Positions 1 through 8,889 are shown, counted from the stretch's first letter. The stretch is 64,000 nucleotides of DNA from SAR202 cluster bacterium AD-804-J14_MRT_500m (GCA_009391275.1 VEXF01000002.1:30399-94398), one strand, 5' to 3'. Translations and numbers: made by a program. Notes: generated from the sequence alone by a model not told the origin.

Positions 1-717
1 TTCTGCTGTGGTTAACACTTTACCTGTAAACGTTTGTAATGTAAGGCCTATCACACTAGGCGCCGCTTCTTCCGGTGTAAGCCTCAAATGCCAGTCGTGT
101 TTGGTCCATGGAATAGCGGATGACCCTTCGCTCTTAAGCGGTCCAGGGTCTAGGACGTTTACGCGAATATTGTGTTCCTTCATCTCTTCTGCTAAACAAA
201 GACTCATCAAATGCAACGCAGCTTTACTGCTGCAATATGCTGACCCACCCGCCCTATGATTAGATGCCGCTCCTGAGCCTATGTTTATAACGTGGCCCTG
301 GCGTCTCGCAATCATGTAGGGCAGGACATGTCGGCATGTCAGGTATGGCCCGGTGATATTCGTAGCCATCAAGTTGTCCCACCGGGCAGGGTCTATGTCT
401 AAGAAAGGCTCCCCAGGGATCATAATACCCGCATTATTTACTAAGTAATCCACCTTACCAAACCGATCAATCACTTTCTTTGTCATCTCTCCTACCTGCA
501 TATCATCGGTAGAGTCGCAAGTAATTGCGAGCGCTTCGCCACCTTCACTCCGGATGGCTTCACAGGTCTCTTGAGCTGTGCCTAGAAGACCGGTAGGGGA
601 ACTCGCGCGGGAGGTGACCACCACTTTTGCTCCCTCTTTCCCATACGCCATGGCTACAGCGCGCCCTAGCCCACGACTTGCGCCAGTCACAATCGCTACT
701 TGACCTTCTAATTTCAT
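1..717 (-). CDS. SDR family oxidoreductase (C-terminus beyond left edge)
   Basis: Short-chain dehydrogenase/reductase, NAD(P)-dependent, probably cytosolic. Read on the minus strand from an ATG at 715-717, the frame stays open for 239 codons to the edge. The nucleotide-binding motif TGASRGLG is at residues 11-18, an NNAG motif lies near residue 95, and the catalytic Tyr-x3-Lys is Y161/K165 with a preceding Ser in an INIGSG segment. This is the classical SDR layout of about 250 residues, so only a short tail should be missing. It is divergent from the MFS transporter. The substrate is unknown; many SDRs with this pattern are annotated as 3-oxoacyl-ACP reductase-like. Confidence 0.9.
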   Translation of the reverse strand, partial: MKLEGQVAIVTGASRGLGRAVAMAYGKEGAKVVVTSRASSPTGLLGTAQETCEAIRSEGGEALAITCDSTDDMQVGEMTKKVIDRFGKVDYLVNNAGIMIPGEPFLDIDPARWDNLMATNITGPYLTCRHVLPYMIARRQGHVINIGSGAASNHRAGGSAYCSSKAALHLMSLCLAEEMKEHNIRVNVLDPGPLKSEGSSAIPWTKHDWHLRLTPEEAAPSVIGLTLQTFTGKVLTTAE

Positions 718-899
718 AGTCCACCTCTACAGTTGGAACTGCAACGGAATTCACTCTGTGTGAACAGTGAGTCTACCTACCATTTTTGAGACGGTCAACG
801 AACCCCATTAAAGCATGATTGCCACGGAGTTTGGATCCGGAGACAAATCCACTGACGTAAAATTGATTAAAGTTTACCGTCCAAGAATCACCTTGTATT

Positions 900-928
900 T
901 TGACGATTGCATTCTAGGTCGCTACAGT
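900..928 (+). promoter_or_regulatory. possible sigma70-type promoter upstream of the MFS gene
   Basis: TTGACG (900-905), a 17-nt spacer, then TACAGT (923-928). This is 5/6 and 4/6 to consensus with ideal spacing, in the 267-bp divergent gap between the SDR and MFS genes. A second -10-like TACAAT at 973-978 lies exactly 7 nt before the MFS ATG and could give a leaderless message instead. Confidence 0.35.
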
Positions 929-984
929 CGTCAGGTCCAAACTCGCCATGTCCGTAACTTAAACATTCTATTTACAATTAACTT

Positions 985-2250
985 ATGCTATTCAACCGTA
1001 CTAATTTGTCCCGGCGAACACCTTTCTTCTACGGTTGGGTTGTCTTCGCGATAGCTTCCACATTGTCCTTGGTGAGACCAGTCATGGCCGTGGCCACACT
1101 TTCAGTGTTTGTAGTACCAATGACTTCGCATTTCGGTTGGTCTCGAGGTTCGTTCTCAGCTGCGGTTAGCGCAGGTGGGTTAGCGGGTGCCATTATTGCT
1201 CCTTATTCGGGACGTCTCCTAGATCGTTACGGTTCAGGTCACGTGTTGGCCATAGGCTCCTTCGTAACCGGACTTTGCGCCATAGGCTTATCTCTGGTTA
1301 CCGGTCCCATAAGTTTTGCTTTGGCATATATTATAGGTCGCATGACCTATGTGGGCCCTATGGAATTGGCCCCTTCTACAGCCGTAAGCAACTGGTTCGT
1401 ACGCAAACGCGCTTTGGCCATGGCCTTTATGCAAGCCAGCCAAGGAATTGGTCTTGGTTTAATGCCTTTCATAGCCCAGTTAGCAATAGCAAACTGGGGT
1501 TGGAGATCATCGTGGCAGATGCTCGGCATCATTATTCTGACTGCTGGTATCCTACCACCGTTATTATTCATGCTCAGAAGACCAGAAGACGTTGGATTAT
1601 CTCCAGACGGAGATGCGAATAGATCCGGAAACATTCCCGACCAAGCCAGACAAGATCCATTTAAATACGACTTCACCCTCCGTCAAGCCGTCAAGACAAA
1701 GACCATGTGGATGCTTATGGCATTTAGCGCTTTGATGTTCATGGTACAAGCCGGGGTTAGCCTACACCAGGCACCCTATCATATTCATCAAGGTATGGGA
1801 GCAACTCAAGCGGCAACTATAGTAACGGTTTTCGCTTTTTCTTCTGCTATAGGTGGTTTGTTTTGGTCAGCGCTTATCGTAAAAGTACCACTTAGATTAG
1901 TCATCACCACTGCAGCATTCACTCAGTTTTCTGGAGTGATTGCTATCATGAACTCTCACGGATCAATGTCAGGTTATATTGCCGCCCTAATTTTTGGAAT
2001 GGGATTAGGGGGCGTCGCTGCGCTGATTAGGCTTATATGGGCAGAATATTACGGCAGACGTCATCTCGGTGTCATACGAGGGGTAGCTTTACCAGCTCAA
2101 ATCACCGGACAAGCCATGGGTCCAATTCTCGCTGGTGTGTTTTTCGATTTTACAGGGAACTATATGACAGCTTGGACTATGTTCGCTGTATCTGCAGCGA
2201 TCGGGACCTTATTGATTTCCCTCTCAAAACCGCCACGTTTGATCCCATAA
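985..2250 (+). CDS. MFS transporter, monocarboxylate/oxalate-formate (OFA)-like
   Basis: Major facilitator superfamily permease of 421 residues, the usual size for a 12-TM carrier in the cytoplasmic membrane. A hydrophobic first helix follows a short basic N-terminus (SRRTPFFYGWVV), a start typical of OFA/monocarboxylate-like MFS proteins. The loop after TM2 carries the MFS-A-like segment SGRLLDRYG. A charged central loop near residues 195-225 separates the two six-helix halves. No Shine-Dalgarno precedes the ATG at 985, but TACAAT at 973-978 would place transcription initiation at the start codon. It plausibly imports a carboxylate used by the catabolic genes downstream; this is inferred from position only. 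Confidence 0.85.
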   Translation: MLFNRTNLSRRTPFFYGWVVFAIASTLSLVRPVMAVATLSVFVVPMTSHFGWSRGSFSAAVSAGGLAGAIIAPYSGRLLDRYGSGHVLAIGSFVTGLCAIGLSLVTGPISFALAYIIGRMTYVGPMELAPSTAVSNWFVRKRALAMAFMQASQGIGLGLMPFIAQLAIANWGWRSSWQMLGIIILTAGILPPLLFMLRRPEDVGLSPDGDANRSGNIPDQARQDPFKYDFTLRQAVKTKTMWMLMAFSALMFMVQAGVSLHQAPYHIHQGMGATQAATIVTVFAFSSAIGGLFWSALIVKVPLRLVITTAAFTQFSGVIAIMNSHGSMSGYIAALIFGMGLGGVAALIRLIWAEYYGRRHLGVIRGVALPAQITGQAMGPILAGVFFDFTGNYMTAWTMFAVSAAIGTLLISLSKPPRLIP

Positions 2251-2386
2251 TATCGATCTCCATCCCATAAATGATGAATCCACCAAATCCCGTTCGTAAA
2301 TTGACAACCTTGCCCCTTGTATTTAGTTGAAAGTCCGGCTAGTCTAGGCATACGGGTCAACCCCAAAACCGCCCATAGGAGTCGCT

Positions 2387-2530
2387 ATGCAAGCCTATTG
2401 TGTAAAGTGCCGCGAATCTCGCGAAATCAGTAATCCTCAGCAGATAACTATGAAGAATGGTAGACCTGCCACCCAGGGAACCTGCCCAACTTGTAGCACT
2501 AAGATGTTCCGTATCGGGAAAGCTTCATAA
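2387..2530 (+). CDS. DUF5679 small zinc-ribbon-like protein
   Basis: A 47-residue protein beginning MQAYCVKCRE and ending near MFRIGKAS. Two CxxC pairs (YCVKC and GTCPTC) suggest a small zinc ribbon, and the middle NGRPATQGTC matches what I recall of the DUF5679 family common in Chloroflexota. It starts at the ATG at 2387, preceded by ATAGGAG (2376-2382). It is a single gene between the MFS gene and the decarboxylase genes, followed by a strong hairpin. The function of the family is not known. Confidence 0.8.
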   Translation: MQAYCVKCRESREISNPQQITMKNGRPATQGTCPTCSTKMFRIGKAS

Positions 2531-2564
2531 AATAGATCCCGGATAAGAGAAACTCCGCGCGCTG

Positions 2565-2611
2565 CTGACAGGAGAACTCCAGATCCACAAACATTGGAGT
2601 TCTCCTGTCAG
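2565..2611. terminator. 17-bp perfect stem-loop downstream of the DUF5679 gene
   Basis: The arms at 2565-2581 and 2595-2611 are exact reverse complements (17 bp) around a 13-nt loop. It lies 34 nt after the DUF5679 stop. No T-tract follows the right arm, so it is not a textbook intrinsic terminator; it may stop transcription, stabilise the small mRNA or bind a regulator. Together with the promoter at 2779-2807 it is the only signal I see in the 315-base gap 2531-2845. Confidence 0.55.
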
Positions 2612-2778
2612 ACCACACCATAACGTGAAAGTTTACTTGGATACTCATGGAACCATCCGCGGGTGTTTCGTTAATCTTGAACCCCTGTTCCTAGCCTTCA
2701 GACTGTCCAGATATGATTAAAGGGGTTATGTTACCCTCGGTATCGCAACTGCCAAAACCCGCGCTAATACGTGATCTT

Positions 2779-2807
2779 TTGACAGTGGTTGTTCTCTTTG
2801 TTATCGT
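2779..2807 (+). promoter_or_regulatory. sigma70-type promoter for the decarboxylase operon
   Basis: Perfect -35 TTGACA (2779-2784), exactly 17 nt of spacer, and -10 TATCGT (2802-2807; 4/6). The predicted start near 2814 leaves a 5' leader of about 32 nt with AAGG at 2835-2838 before the ATG at 2846. Confidence 0.5.
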
Positions 2808-2845
2808 GGCTAACGCCACAATATTCACTTCATCAAGGTAACTTC

Positions 2846-3352
2846 ATGCAGTGGGCCACCACACTAGTTGACAGTCTAAAAAAAGCAAACATCTCCCTCA
2901 TAGCCTATGTCCCTGATGTTAGCATCTCAAAAGCTACGCGGCTGATGGAAGATGATCCTTACTTTCACGTGGTTTCCGCCACCAGAGAAGAAGAGGCGGT
3001 TGGAGTAGCGGTTGGTGCATATGCCGTGGGCCGCAGGGCGGCAGTGTTCATGCAATCCAGCGGATTTGGAAACTCAATCAACGCCCTTGCTAGTCTATGC
3101 ATTCCATGCCGTACGCCGGTGCCTATATTTATCAATCTAAGAGGTGAACTAGGCGAATTCAACTTGGCACAAGTTCCGATGGGCCGAGCTATCAAACCCA
3201 TACTTGACTCTTTAGGGCTTCCTCATTACACCCTAACCGATGAGAATAGATTAGGTACGATTATCGATGGTGCTATAGAGCTGTGTTACGCAGCCCGGCA
3301 ACCCGTCGGGCTTTGCATGACACCTCTTCTACACGGAGGCAAGCTTGCTTAG
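2846..3352 (+). CDS. TPP-dependent decarboxylase, alpha (PYR-domain) subunit, sulfopyruvate decarboxylase-like
   Basis: N-terminal half of a split thiamine-diphosphate decarboxylase resembling ComD of sulfopyruvate decarboxylase or the N-terminal half of phosphonopyruvate decarboxylase. About 168 residues from the ATG at 2846, chosen over an upstream in-frame start at 2789 because AAGG precedes it and the domain begins at once. The cofactor-activating Glu sits in REEEAVGVAVGAY, followed by MQSSGFGNSINAL, a hallmark of this subfamily. It overlaps the beta subunit by 8 nt, so the two should be translationally coupled. The substrate is a 2-oxo acid of unknown identity; sulfopyruvate is one candidate only. 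Confidence 0.85.
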   Translation: MQWATTLVDSLKKANISLIAYVPDVSISKATRLMEDDPYFHVVSATREEEAVGVAVGAYAVGRRAAVFMQSSGFGNSINALASLCIPCRTPVPIFINLRGELGEFNLAQVPMGRAIKPILDSLGLPHYTLTDENRLGTIIDGAIELCYAARQPVGLCMTPLLHGGKLA

Positions 3353-3950
3353 GATCGAAGGCATACGAATTGTCCTGCAGCATGCTGGCGAGAAACCTAT
3401 AGTTGGCAACCTAGGCCCGACCAGCGATGAACTCCAATCCCTGGGACATCGCGATCGTAATTTCTATACATATGGCTCTATGGGACTATGCTCTTCAATT
3501 GCGTTAGGCATGGCACTATCCACAGACCAACAGGTAATCTCTTTAGACGGGGACGGCTCTTTGCTCATGAATATGGGTACAATCGCCACCATCGGACGAG
3601 AGAGCCCGCCTAACCTCATCGTAGTCGTTTGGGATAATGAAGAGTGGTGTCAAACCGGCCATCAGCCGTCTCATACTGCTACGAGTACAGACTTGGAAAG
3701 TGTTGCAAAAAGCTGCGGTATCTCACAAACTGCCACAGTTACTAGCGAAGAACAATTCGAAACTATTTTGAAAAGCGCTCTTGACCAACCCGGTCCTTGG
3801 TTTATAGTGGCAAAAATTGATGAAGAAGGCCAACATATTGAAGCAGCACCGACCGAGCCTGAGTTAACCCTCCATAGATTCCGGCAATCTTTCGAACTGT
3901 CTTCCACGAATCCTCATACTCAGCCATGGCACAAACCTAGCGAGGATTAA
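3345..3950 (+). CDS. TPP-dependent decarboxylase, beta (PP-domain) subunit, sulfopyruvate decarboxylase-like
   Basis: ComE-like subunit that binds the diphosphate of TPP; 201 residues. The TPP/Mg motif begins GDGSLLMN and ends at WDNEEW, the expected GDG-x(about 25)-DN pattern. A YGSMGLCSSIALGMAL segment precedes it, as in sulfopyruvate and phosphonopyruvate decarboxylases. The start is TTG at 3345, supported by GGAGG at 3335-3339 with 5-nt spacing and by the 8-nt overlap with the alpha gene. The C-terminal 30 residues are polar and less family-like. The next gene is the first of four amidohydrolases, 105 nt on. Confidence 0.85.
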   Translation: MLRIEGIRIVLQHAGEKPIVGNLGPTSDELQSLGHRDRNFYTYGSMGLCSSIALGMALSTDQQVISLDGDGSLLMNMGTIATIGRESPPNLIVVVWDNEEWCQTGHQPSHTATSTDLESVAKSCGISQTATVTSEEQFETILKSALDQPGPWFIVAKIDEEGQHIEAAPTEPELTLHRFRQSFELSSTNPHTQPWHKPSED

Positions 3951-4055
3951 CTTTTCACCGAGTCTCCCACCGTGTGACGCCAGATTCTCGATTGCAACCG
4001 CTTTGATTGTAATGTACGATTCGCTGCCAAAATAAGCCTCCCTTAGGAGATCGAT

Positions 4056-5183
4056 ATGACAGGAACAAAAATTCTCTCATCCGACTCTCATATCTTAGAA
4101 CCACCCAACCTTTGGACAGAACGCATGGATCCCAAAACCTTCGGGGATCGCATACCACACCTCGTAAAAGGGGACCCATATGACCACTGGTCCGTTGACG
4201 GGGAACTTATGGGAGTAATAGGCACTTTCGGTACTCCAGGCCAACGCTTTGAAAATCCTGAGGAAATCAATCGAGAAGGGAAATACGAGACTATTCGACC
4301 GGGCGGATATGATCCGGAAGAACGGATGAAGGACCTTGCTCTCGACGGTGTATATGCAGACATCCTATACCCTTCCTTCGCTATGGAAATGTACGGGGTC
4401 CGTGATGCTAAATTGCTGGGATCCGTCTTCGCTACCTACAACGATTGGCTTAGCGAGTTTTGCGCTACATACCCTGACCGTCTCAAAGGAATAGCGATGA
4501 TCATTCTTGACGATGATATTCAGGGCGGTGTGTCAGAACTCCAGCGCACAACCAGATTAGGGTTGCCTGGAGCCATGATCAGCTCGTTTCCTCTCCCAGG
4601 AGACACTTACGACCACCCCAAATATGAACCTTTCTGGGCTGCTGCCGAAGAGTTGGATCTCCCAATAAGTCTCCATACCGCAACAAACAGACCAACTCCA
4701 CCAGCCGCTATTGTAGAGGATACCGTCATAAGCCAATCAGGGGCCGCTCGCGTCAACGCCGAATACTGGGTGCGCATGTCGCTTTGCCACATGGTCTATT
4801 CCGGAATTTTCGAACGATATCCAAACCTCCAGGTCGTGAACGTCGAGAACGACCTCGCTTGGTTACCATATTTCCTCAATCGCCTGGACGTTACCTACAT
4901 TGAACGCCCTACACAAACTACGTTCCGATTCAAAAACGATGCTCTTCCAAGTGATTTCATGAGCCGTAACGTTTATCACTCGTTCCAAGAAGATGCTCTT
5001 GGAGTACGCGATCGAGATATCATCGGCGTTGATAGACTACTCTGGGGCTCAGATTATCCCCATGCTGAATCCACCTTTCCGAAATCGCAAGAAATATTGG
5101 ATAGTATCCTAGAAGGCGTACCAGAAGACGAGAAGGCGTTGATAGTTGGGGGGAACACTGCAAAACTTTATAAAATAAGTTAA
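4056..5183 (+). CDS. amidohydrolase-2 family protein, paralogue A
   Basis: TIM-barrel metal-dependent hydrolase/decarboxylase of the Amidohydro_2 family (relatives: ACMSD, gamma-resorcylate decarboxylase); 375 residues. Likely metal ligands: SDSH followed by EPPNLW at the N-terminus, the His of ISLH, the His of SLCHM, and the Asp of WGSDYPH near the C-terminus. The start ATG follows TTAGGAGAT. It resembles paralogue B most: both share QSG-(A/G)-R-V-N-A-(E/D)-YWVRM and the VENDLAW segment. It could be a hydrolase or a non-oxidative decarboxylase of a ring-derived carboxylate; sequence does not decide. Confidence 0.85.
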   Translation: MTGTKILSSDSHILEPPNLWTERMDPKTFGDRIPHLVKGDPYDHWSVDGELMGVIGTFGTPGQRFENPEEINREGKYETIRPGGYDPEERMKDLALDGVYADILYPSFAMEMYGVRDAKLLGSVFATYNDWLSEFCATYPDRLKGIAMIILDDDIQGGVSELQRTTRLGLPGAMISSFPLPGDTYDHPKYEPFWAAAEELDLPISLHTATNRPTPPAAIVEDTVISQSGAARVNAEYWVRMSLCHMVYSGIFERYPNLQVVNVENDLAWLPYFLNRLDVTYIERPTQTTFRFKNDALPSDFMSRNVYHSFQEDALGVRDRDIIGVDRLLWGSDYPHAESTFPKSQEILDSILEGVPEDEKALIVGGNTAKLYKIS

Positions 5184-5267
5184 CCTGACTTATAACAATG
5201 ATATGCAGAATAATTGATCTAACGAATTCCTACTAGTTGTTAACTTTAAGTAGACCATATCCCCGTG

Positions 5268-5297
5268 TTAAAATCCCTGCCATAGCAGAGATTTTAA
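5268..5297. promoter_or_regulatory. 30-bp interrupted palindrome between amidohydrolases A and B
   Basis: TTAAAATC (5268-5275) pairs with GATTTTAA (5290-5297) and CTGC (5277-5280) with GCAG (5285-5288), around a CATA centre with one C/A mismatch. It lies in the 180-bp gap between paralogues A and B, the longest gap inside the amidohydrolase run. The AT-rich symmetrical form suits an operator for a dimeric regulator at an internal promoter. It could also be a weak terminator, but no T-tract follows. Confidence 0.45.
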
Positions 5298-5363
5298 GCT
5301 TGGAAACGCCCATCACTCTAAGTCTTATCAACCGATCAAAACAATAGCAACTGCGAGGATATT

Positions 5364-6500
5364 ATGAGCACTTTGAACGGCATAAAAGTAATCTCTTCAG
5401 ATTCTCACGTGTTAGAACCTCCAGATCTTTGGACCTCCCGGATGCACAGCAAATGGGGCGATCGAATACCCAAGGTCATAGCTGGACAAGATGCCGATCA
5501 CTGGGTAGTCGATGGTGAGGAGATGGGCATAATCGGGACATTTGGCGCTTCAGCCGGAATGCGCTTCGAAAATCCTGGAGACATCGTGCGGGAGGGTCGA
5601 TATGAGGACATTAGAAAAGGCGGGTTCGACCCACACGCCAGGATGGAAGACCTTCAATTAGATGGGGTTCATGCAGACTTTCTGTATCCGTCATTTGCCA
5701 TGGAAATGTATGCAATTCCAGACACTCAGCTTCTCCAAGGTATTTGCAGCGCATATAACGATTGGCTTATAGAATATTGCGCAGCGTACCCTGACAAACT
5801 CAAAGGGATCGCAATGATCGCCTTAGACGACGATATTGAAACTGGGATATCTGAGATCCGTCGTTGCGCAAACTTGGGGCTTGTCGGCGCAATGATCACA
5901 GTTTGGCCAAGACCCGGGGAAACCTATGATCACCCAATGTATGATCCTTTTTGGTCCACTGCGCAAGAACTAAACATCCCACTAAGTCTTCATCAAGTAA
6001 CTAACCGAAGTGTACCTAAAGCACCCGACGCCGATACAGTTGTGATATCACAATCAGGTGCTGGCCGAGTCAACGCCGACTATTGGGTGCGAATGTCTCT
6101 TTGCCACATGATCTATTCAGGCGTCTTCGAGCGCTACCCAGACCTTAACGTAATCAACGTAGAAAACGATTTGGCTTGGCTTCCGTATTTTATCAATCGA
6201 CTGGATGTCACATACATAGAGCGACCCACCCAAACCGCGTATCGCTTCAAGGACGGCGTTCTCCCAAGCGACATTATGCGTAGGAATGTTCACCACTCTT
6301 TTCAAGAAGACGGCATAGGAATCCGAGATCGCGACATAATTGGAGTTGAAACACTGATGTGGGGGTCAGACTATCCACATGCTGAGTCCACTTTCCCTAA
6401 ATCCAGAGAAATTCTTGATAGCATCCTTGAGGGCGTCTCAGAAGAGGAAAAAGCGATGATTGTCGGAGGAAACTGTGCCAAACTCTATAACTTAGAATGA
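5364..6500 (+). CDS. amidohydrolase-2 family protein, paralogue B
   Basis: Second tandem Amidohydro_2 protein, 378 residues, closest to paralogue A. It keeps the SDSHV-x-EPPDLW opening, the LSLH and SLCHM histidines and the WGSDYPHAESTFPKS segment. The start ATG follows TGCGAGGATATT. Differences from A gather in the loop after LSLH (HQVTNRSVPK against HTATNRPTPP), the region expected to touch substrate. That suggests duplication with shifted specificity rather than a simple dosage increase. It is separated from C by 52 nt. Confidence 0.85.
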   Translation: MSTLNGIKVISSDSHVLEPPDLWTSRMHSKWGDRIPKVIAGQDADHWVVDGEEMGIIGTFGASAGMRFENPGDIVREGRYEDIRKGGFDPHARMEDLQLDGVHADFLYPSFAMEMYAIPDTQLLQGICSAYNDWLIEYCAAYPDKLKGIAMIALDDDIETGISEIRRCANLGLVGAMITVWPRPGETYDHPMYDPFWSTAQELNIPLSLHQVTNRSVPKAPDADTVVISQSGAGRVNADYWVRMSLCHMIYSGVFERYPDLNVINVENDLAWLPYFINRLDVTYIERPTQTAYRFKDGVLPSDIMRRNVHHSFQEDGIGIRDRDIIGVETLMWGSDYPHAESTFPKSREILDSILEGVSEEEKAMIVGGNCAKLYNLE

Positions 6501-6552
6501 TTATCTTGCCAGTTCCCGTCAATTCAACCATCTACTCTACAGGAGGCTTCTA

Positions 6553-7692
6553 ATGGCCGACCAATTGGTAATCTCGTCTGATTCACATGTTGTAGAACCA
6601 CCTAACCTTTGGATCGATAGAATGGATCCAAAATTTTCAGACCGCATACCTCACCTTGAAAAAGGCGATCCTTTCGATCAGTGGTTTTGCGACGCCCATC
6701 CCATTAGCACCCTGGGAGCTTTTTCAGCAGCCGGCAAGCGTTTCTCCGCACCGCAAACGATAGATTTAGACGGACGATTTGATGATGTGCCCGCAGGAGG
6801 ATACGACCCCACAGCGCACATCAACGATCTGGCTATAGACGGTGTGTACGCAGACGTCCTGTATCCATCTATAGGTTTGGGTCTCTTCGGTATTCCTGAT
6901 CCAGTTCTCATTAGTAATGTTTTTTCAGCTTACAACGACTGGTTATCCGAATTTTGTTCCGCATATCCCGACCGTCTTAAGGGTGTTGCCATGATCTTGG
7001 CAGAACCCAGCAATATAGAGACCTCAGTTGCCGAACTCAGGCGTTGTACCGAAATTGGATTAGTGGGTGCAATGATTAGCGTATATCCATCGCCCGGCAT
7101 GTATTACGACTCGCCGTCTTATGATCCTTTCTGGGCAGCTGCCCAAGAATTAAACATGCCGGTCAGCCTCCACGTCTCTACTAATCGCCCGGGATCTGTA
7201 GAACACAACATTGACGCAGGTAAACCCAGTCAATCTGGCGCCGACAGATCAAACAGTGACCACTGGGTAAGGATGTCACTGAGCCACTTAGTCTTGGGGG
7301 GGGTTTTTGAGCGATTTCCAGACCTTAAAGTGATTAATGTAGAACATGAATTATCTTGGATGCTCTACTGGATCCAACGTATGGATCTCACCTACATAGA
7401 GCGAACCACCCAGACACCCCATCGTTTCAAAAATGACATGCTCCCCAGTGATTTCGTAAGACGAAATATATATCACTCTTTCCAAGAAGACTCTATAGGC
7501 ATACAGTTTCGTGACATGATCGGTGTTGACAACCTTATGTGGGCTTCCGACTATCCCCATGCCGAAGCTACCTTTCCAGAATCTCAACGAATCCTTTCAG
7601 AAATTCTCGAAGGTGTCCCGCAAAAAGAACGCGATCAAATCGTAGGAGGAAACTGTGCACGCATGTATGGGTTTTCTTTTAACGGAAGTTGA
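6553..7692 (+). CDS. amidohydrolase-2 family protein, paralogue C
   Basis: Third tandem Amidohydro_2 protein, 379 residues, forming a pair with paralogue D. It has SDSHVVEPPNLW at the start, VSLH, LSHL and WASDYPHAEATFPES. The A/B signature VENDLAW is VEHELSW here, and the A/B LCHM is LSHL, so the pairs differ in second-shell or active-site positions. The start ATG follows CAGGAGGCTTCTA, a strong SD. No signal peptide. The reaction is unknown within the hydrolase/decarboxylase range of the family. Confidence 0.85.
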   Translation: MADQLVISSDSHVVEPPNLWIDRMDPKFSDRIPHLEKGDPFDQWFCDAHPISTLGAFSAAGKRFSAPQTIDLDGRFDDVPAGGYDPTAHINDLAIDGVYADVLYPSIGLGLFGIPDPVLISNVFSAYNDWLSEFCSAYPDRLKGVAMILAEPSNIETSVAELRRCTEIGLVGAMISVYPSPGMYYDSPSYDPFWAAAQELNMPVSLHVSTNRPGSVEHNIDAGKPSQSGADRSNSDHWVRMSLSHLVLGGVFERFPDLKVINVEHELSWMLYWIQRMDLTYIERTTQTPHRFKNDMLPSDFVRRNIYHSFQEDSIGIQFRDMIGVDNLMWASDYPHAEATFPESQRILSEILEGVPQKERDQIVGGNCARMYGFSFNGS

Positions 7693-7755
7693 ACCAATCA
7701 ACTAACCAGATTCATTACAGTTCAAACCATCAACTTAACCCACTGGAGGAATCAC

Positions 7756-8889
7756 GTGACTAGTCCCCTAATCATTTCTTCTGACTCACACGTAGTAGAA
7801 CCACCAAATCTCTGGACTGATCGTATGGACACCAGATTCGGAGACGGAATTCCGCATCTAGAGCATGACGAGCCTTACGACCAGTGGTATTGCAAAGGGC
7901 AAGGGGTCAGCACATTAGGTGCGTTTACATCAGCGGGAAAACGTTTCTCCAAGCCCGAAACTATAAATTTGGAAGGTAGTTTCGCCGAAGTACCCCCAGG
8001 TGGATATGATCCTGATGCTCACGTCAAAGACTTGGCCATAGATGGGGTGCATGCCGATGTCCTTTATCCCTCGGTAAGCCTCGGCCTCTATGGAATAAAC
8101 GATACTAACCTTCTTCGTCCTATATTAAGTGCATACAATGACTGGCTTGCAGAATTTTGTGGGAGCCACCCAAAGGTTCTAAAAGGCATCGCTGCAATTC
8201 TTTTAGAGGACGATATTCCCGCGGGTATCGCCGAGATGAAACGCGCAGCTGGGAAGGGCCTGTCCGGGGCAATGATCAGTGTATATCCTGGTCAAGGATA
8301 TTTTTATGACGAGCCTATGTATGACCCATTCTGGGCCGCCGCTCAAGAGTTAAACATGCCCATAAGCCTCCATGTTGGCACTGGTCGATTGGGGAGAGCA
8401 CAGTTAGTAGAAGATGGTAAAATTGTCCAAACAGGCGCCGACAGATCAAACAGCGATCATTGGGTTAGAATGTCTCTGAGCCACCTAGTCCTCGGTGGTG
8501 TTTTCGAACGATTCCCGGACTTAAAAATCATAAATGTTGAACACGAGCTCGCATGGATGCTGTACTGGCTCAATCGTATGGATATGACATACGTCGAACG
8601 AACTACGCAAGCTACCTATCGTTTCTCATCGGACATGCTCCCAAGTGACTTCGTGCGACGGAATATCTATCACGCCTTCCAAGAGGACGCTATCGGTATT
8701 CAGCATCGAGACATGATAGGTGTCACACAGCTGCTTTGGGCCTCAGATTATCCCCATGCCGAAGCTACCTTTCCGGAATCTCAACGAATCCTTTCAGAAA
8801 TCCTAGAAGGTGTACCACAAGACGAACAAGATCTCATTGTTGGCGGCAACTGCGCCAGAATGTATGGGTTTGATTCCGACATCAAGTGA
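7756..8889 (+). CDS. amidohydrolase-2 family protein, paralogue D
   Basis: Fourth tandem Amidohydro_2 protein, 377 residues, nearest to paralogue C. Both share QSG/QTG-ADRSNSDHWVRMSL, the VEHEL segment and the tail IVGGNCARMYGF. The start is GTG at 7756 preceded by TGGAGGAATCAC, a strong SD. The family metal ligands are present (SDSH, ISLH, LSHL, WASDYPH). At 7758-7840 and 8740-8800 the DNA is very close to C, so the C/D duplication looks more recent than the split from A/B, or the pair has undergone gene conversion. Confidence 0.85.
   Translation: MTSPLIISSDSHVVEPPNLWTDRMDTRFGDGIPHLEHDEPYDQWYCKGQGVSTLGAFTSAGKRFSKPETINLEGSFAEVPPGGYDPDAHVKDLAIDGVHADVLYPSVSLGLYGINDTNLLRPILSAYNDWLAEFCGSHPKVLKGIAAILLEDDIPAGIAEMKRAAGKGLSGAMISVYPGQGYFYDEPMYDPFWAAAQELNMPISLHVGTGRLGRAQLVEDGKIVQTGADRSNSDHWVRMSLSHLVLGGVFERFPDLKIINVEHELAWMLYWLNRMDMTYVERTTQATYRFSSDMLPSDFVRRNIYHAFQEDAIGIQHRDMIGVTQLLWASDYPHAEATFPESQRILSEILEGVPQDEQDLIVGGNCARMYGFDSDIK

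Noticed and set aside
815..1054. 79-codon plus-strand frame before the MFS gene
   Set aside because: No SD, no homology, and it ends inside the MFS gene in another frame while crossing the proposed promoter elements.
2301..2306. TTGACA as a -35 box for the DUF5679 gene
   Set aside because: No acceptable -10 hexamer at 16-18 nt; the best T/A-rich hexamers are 13-15 nt away.
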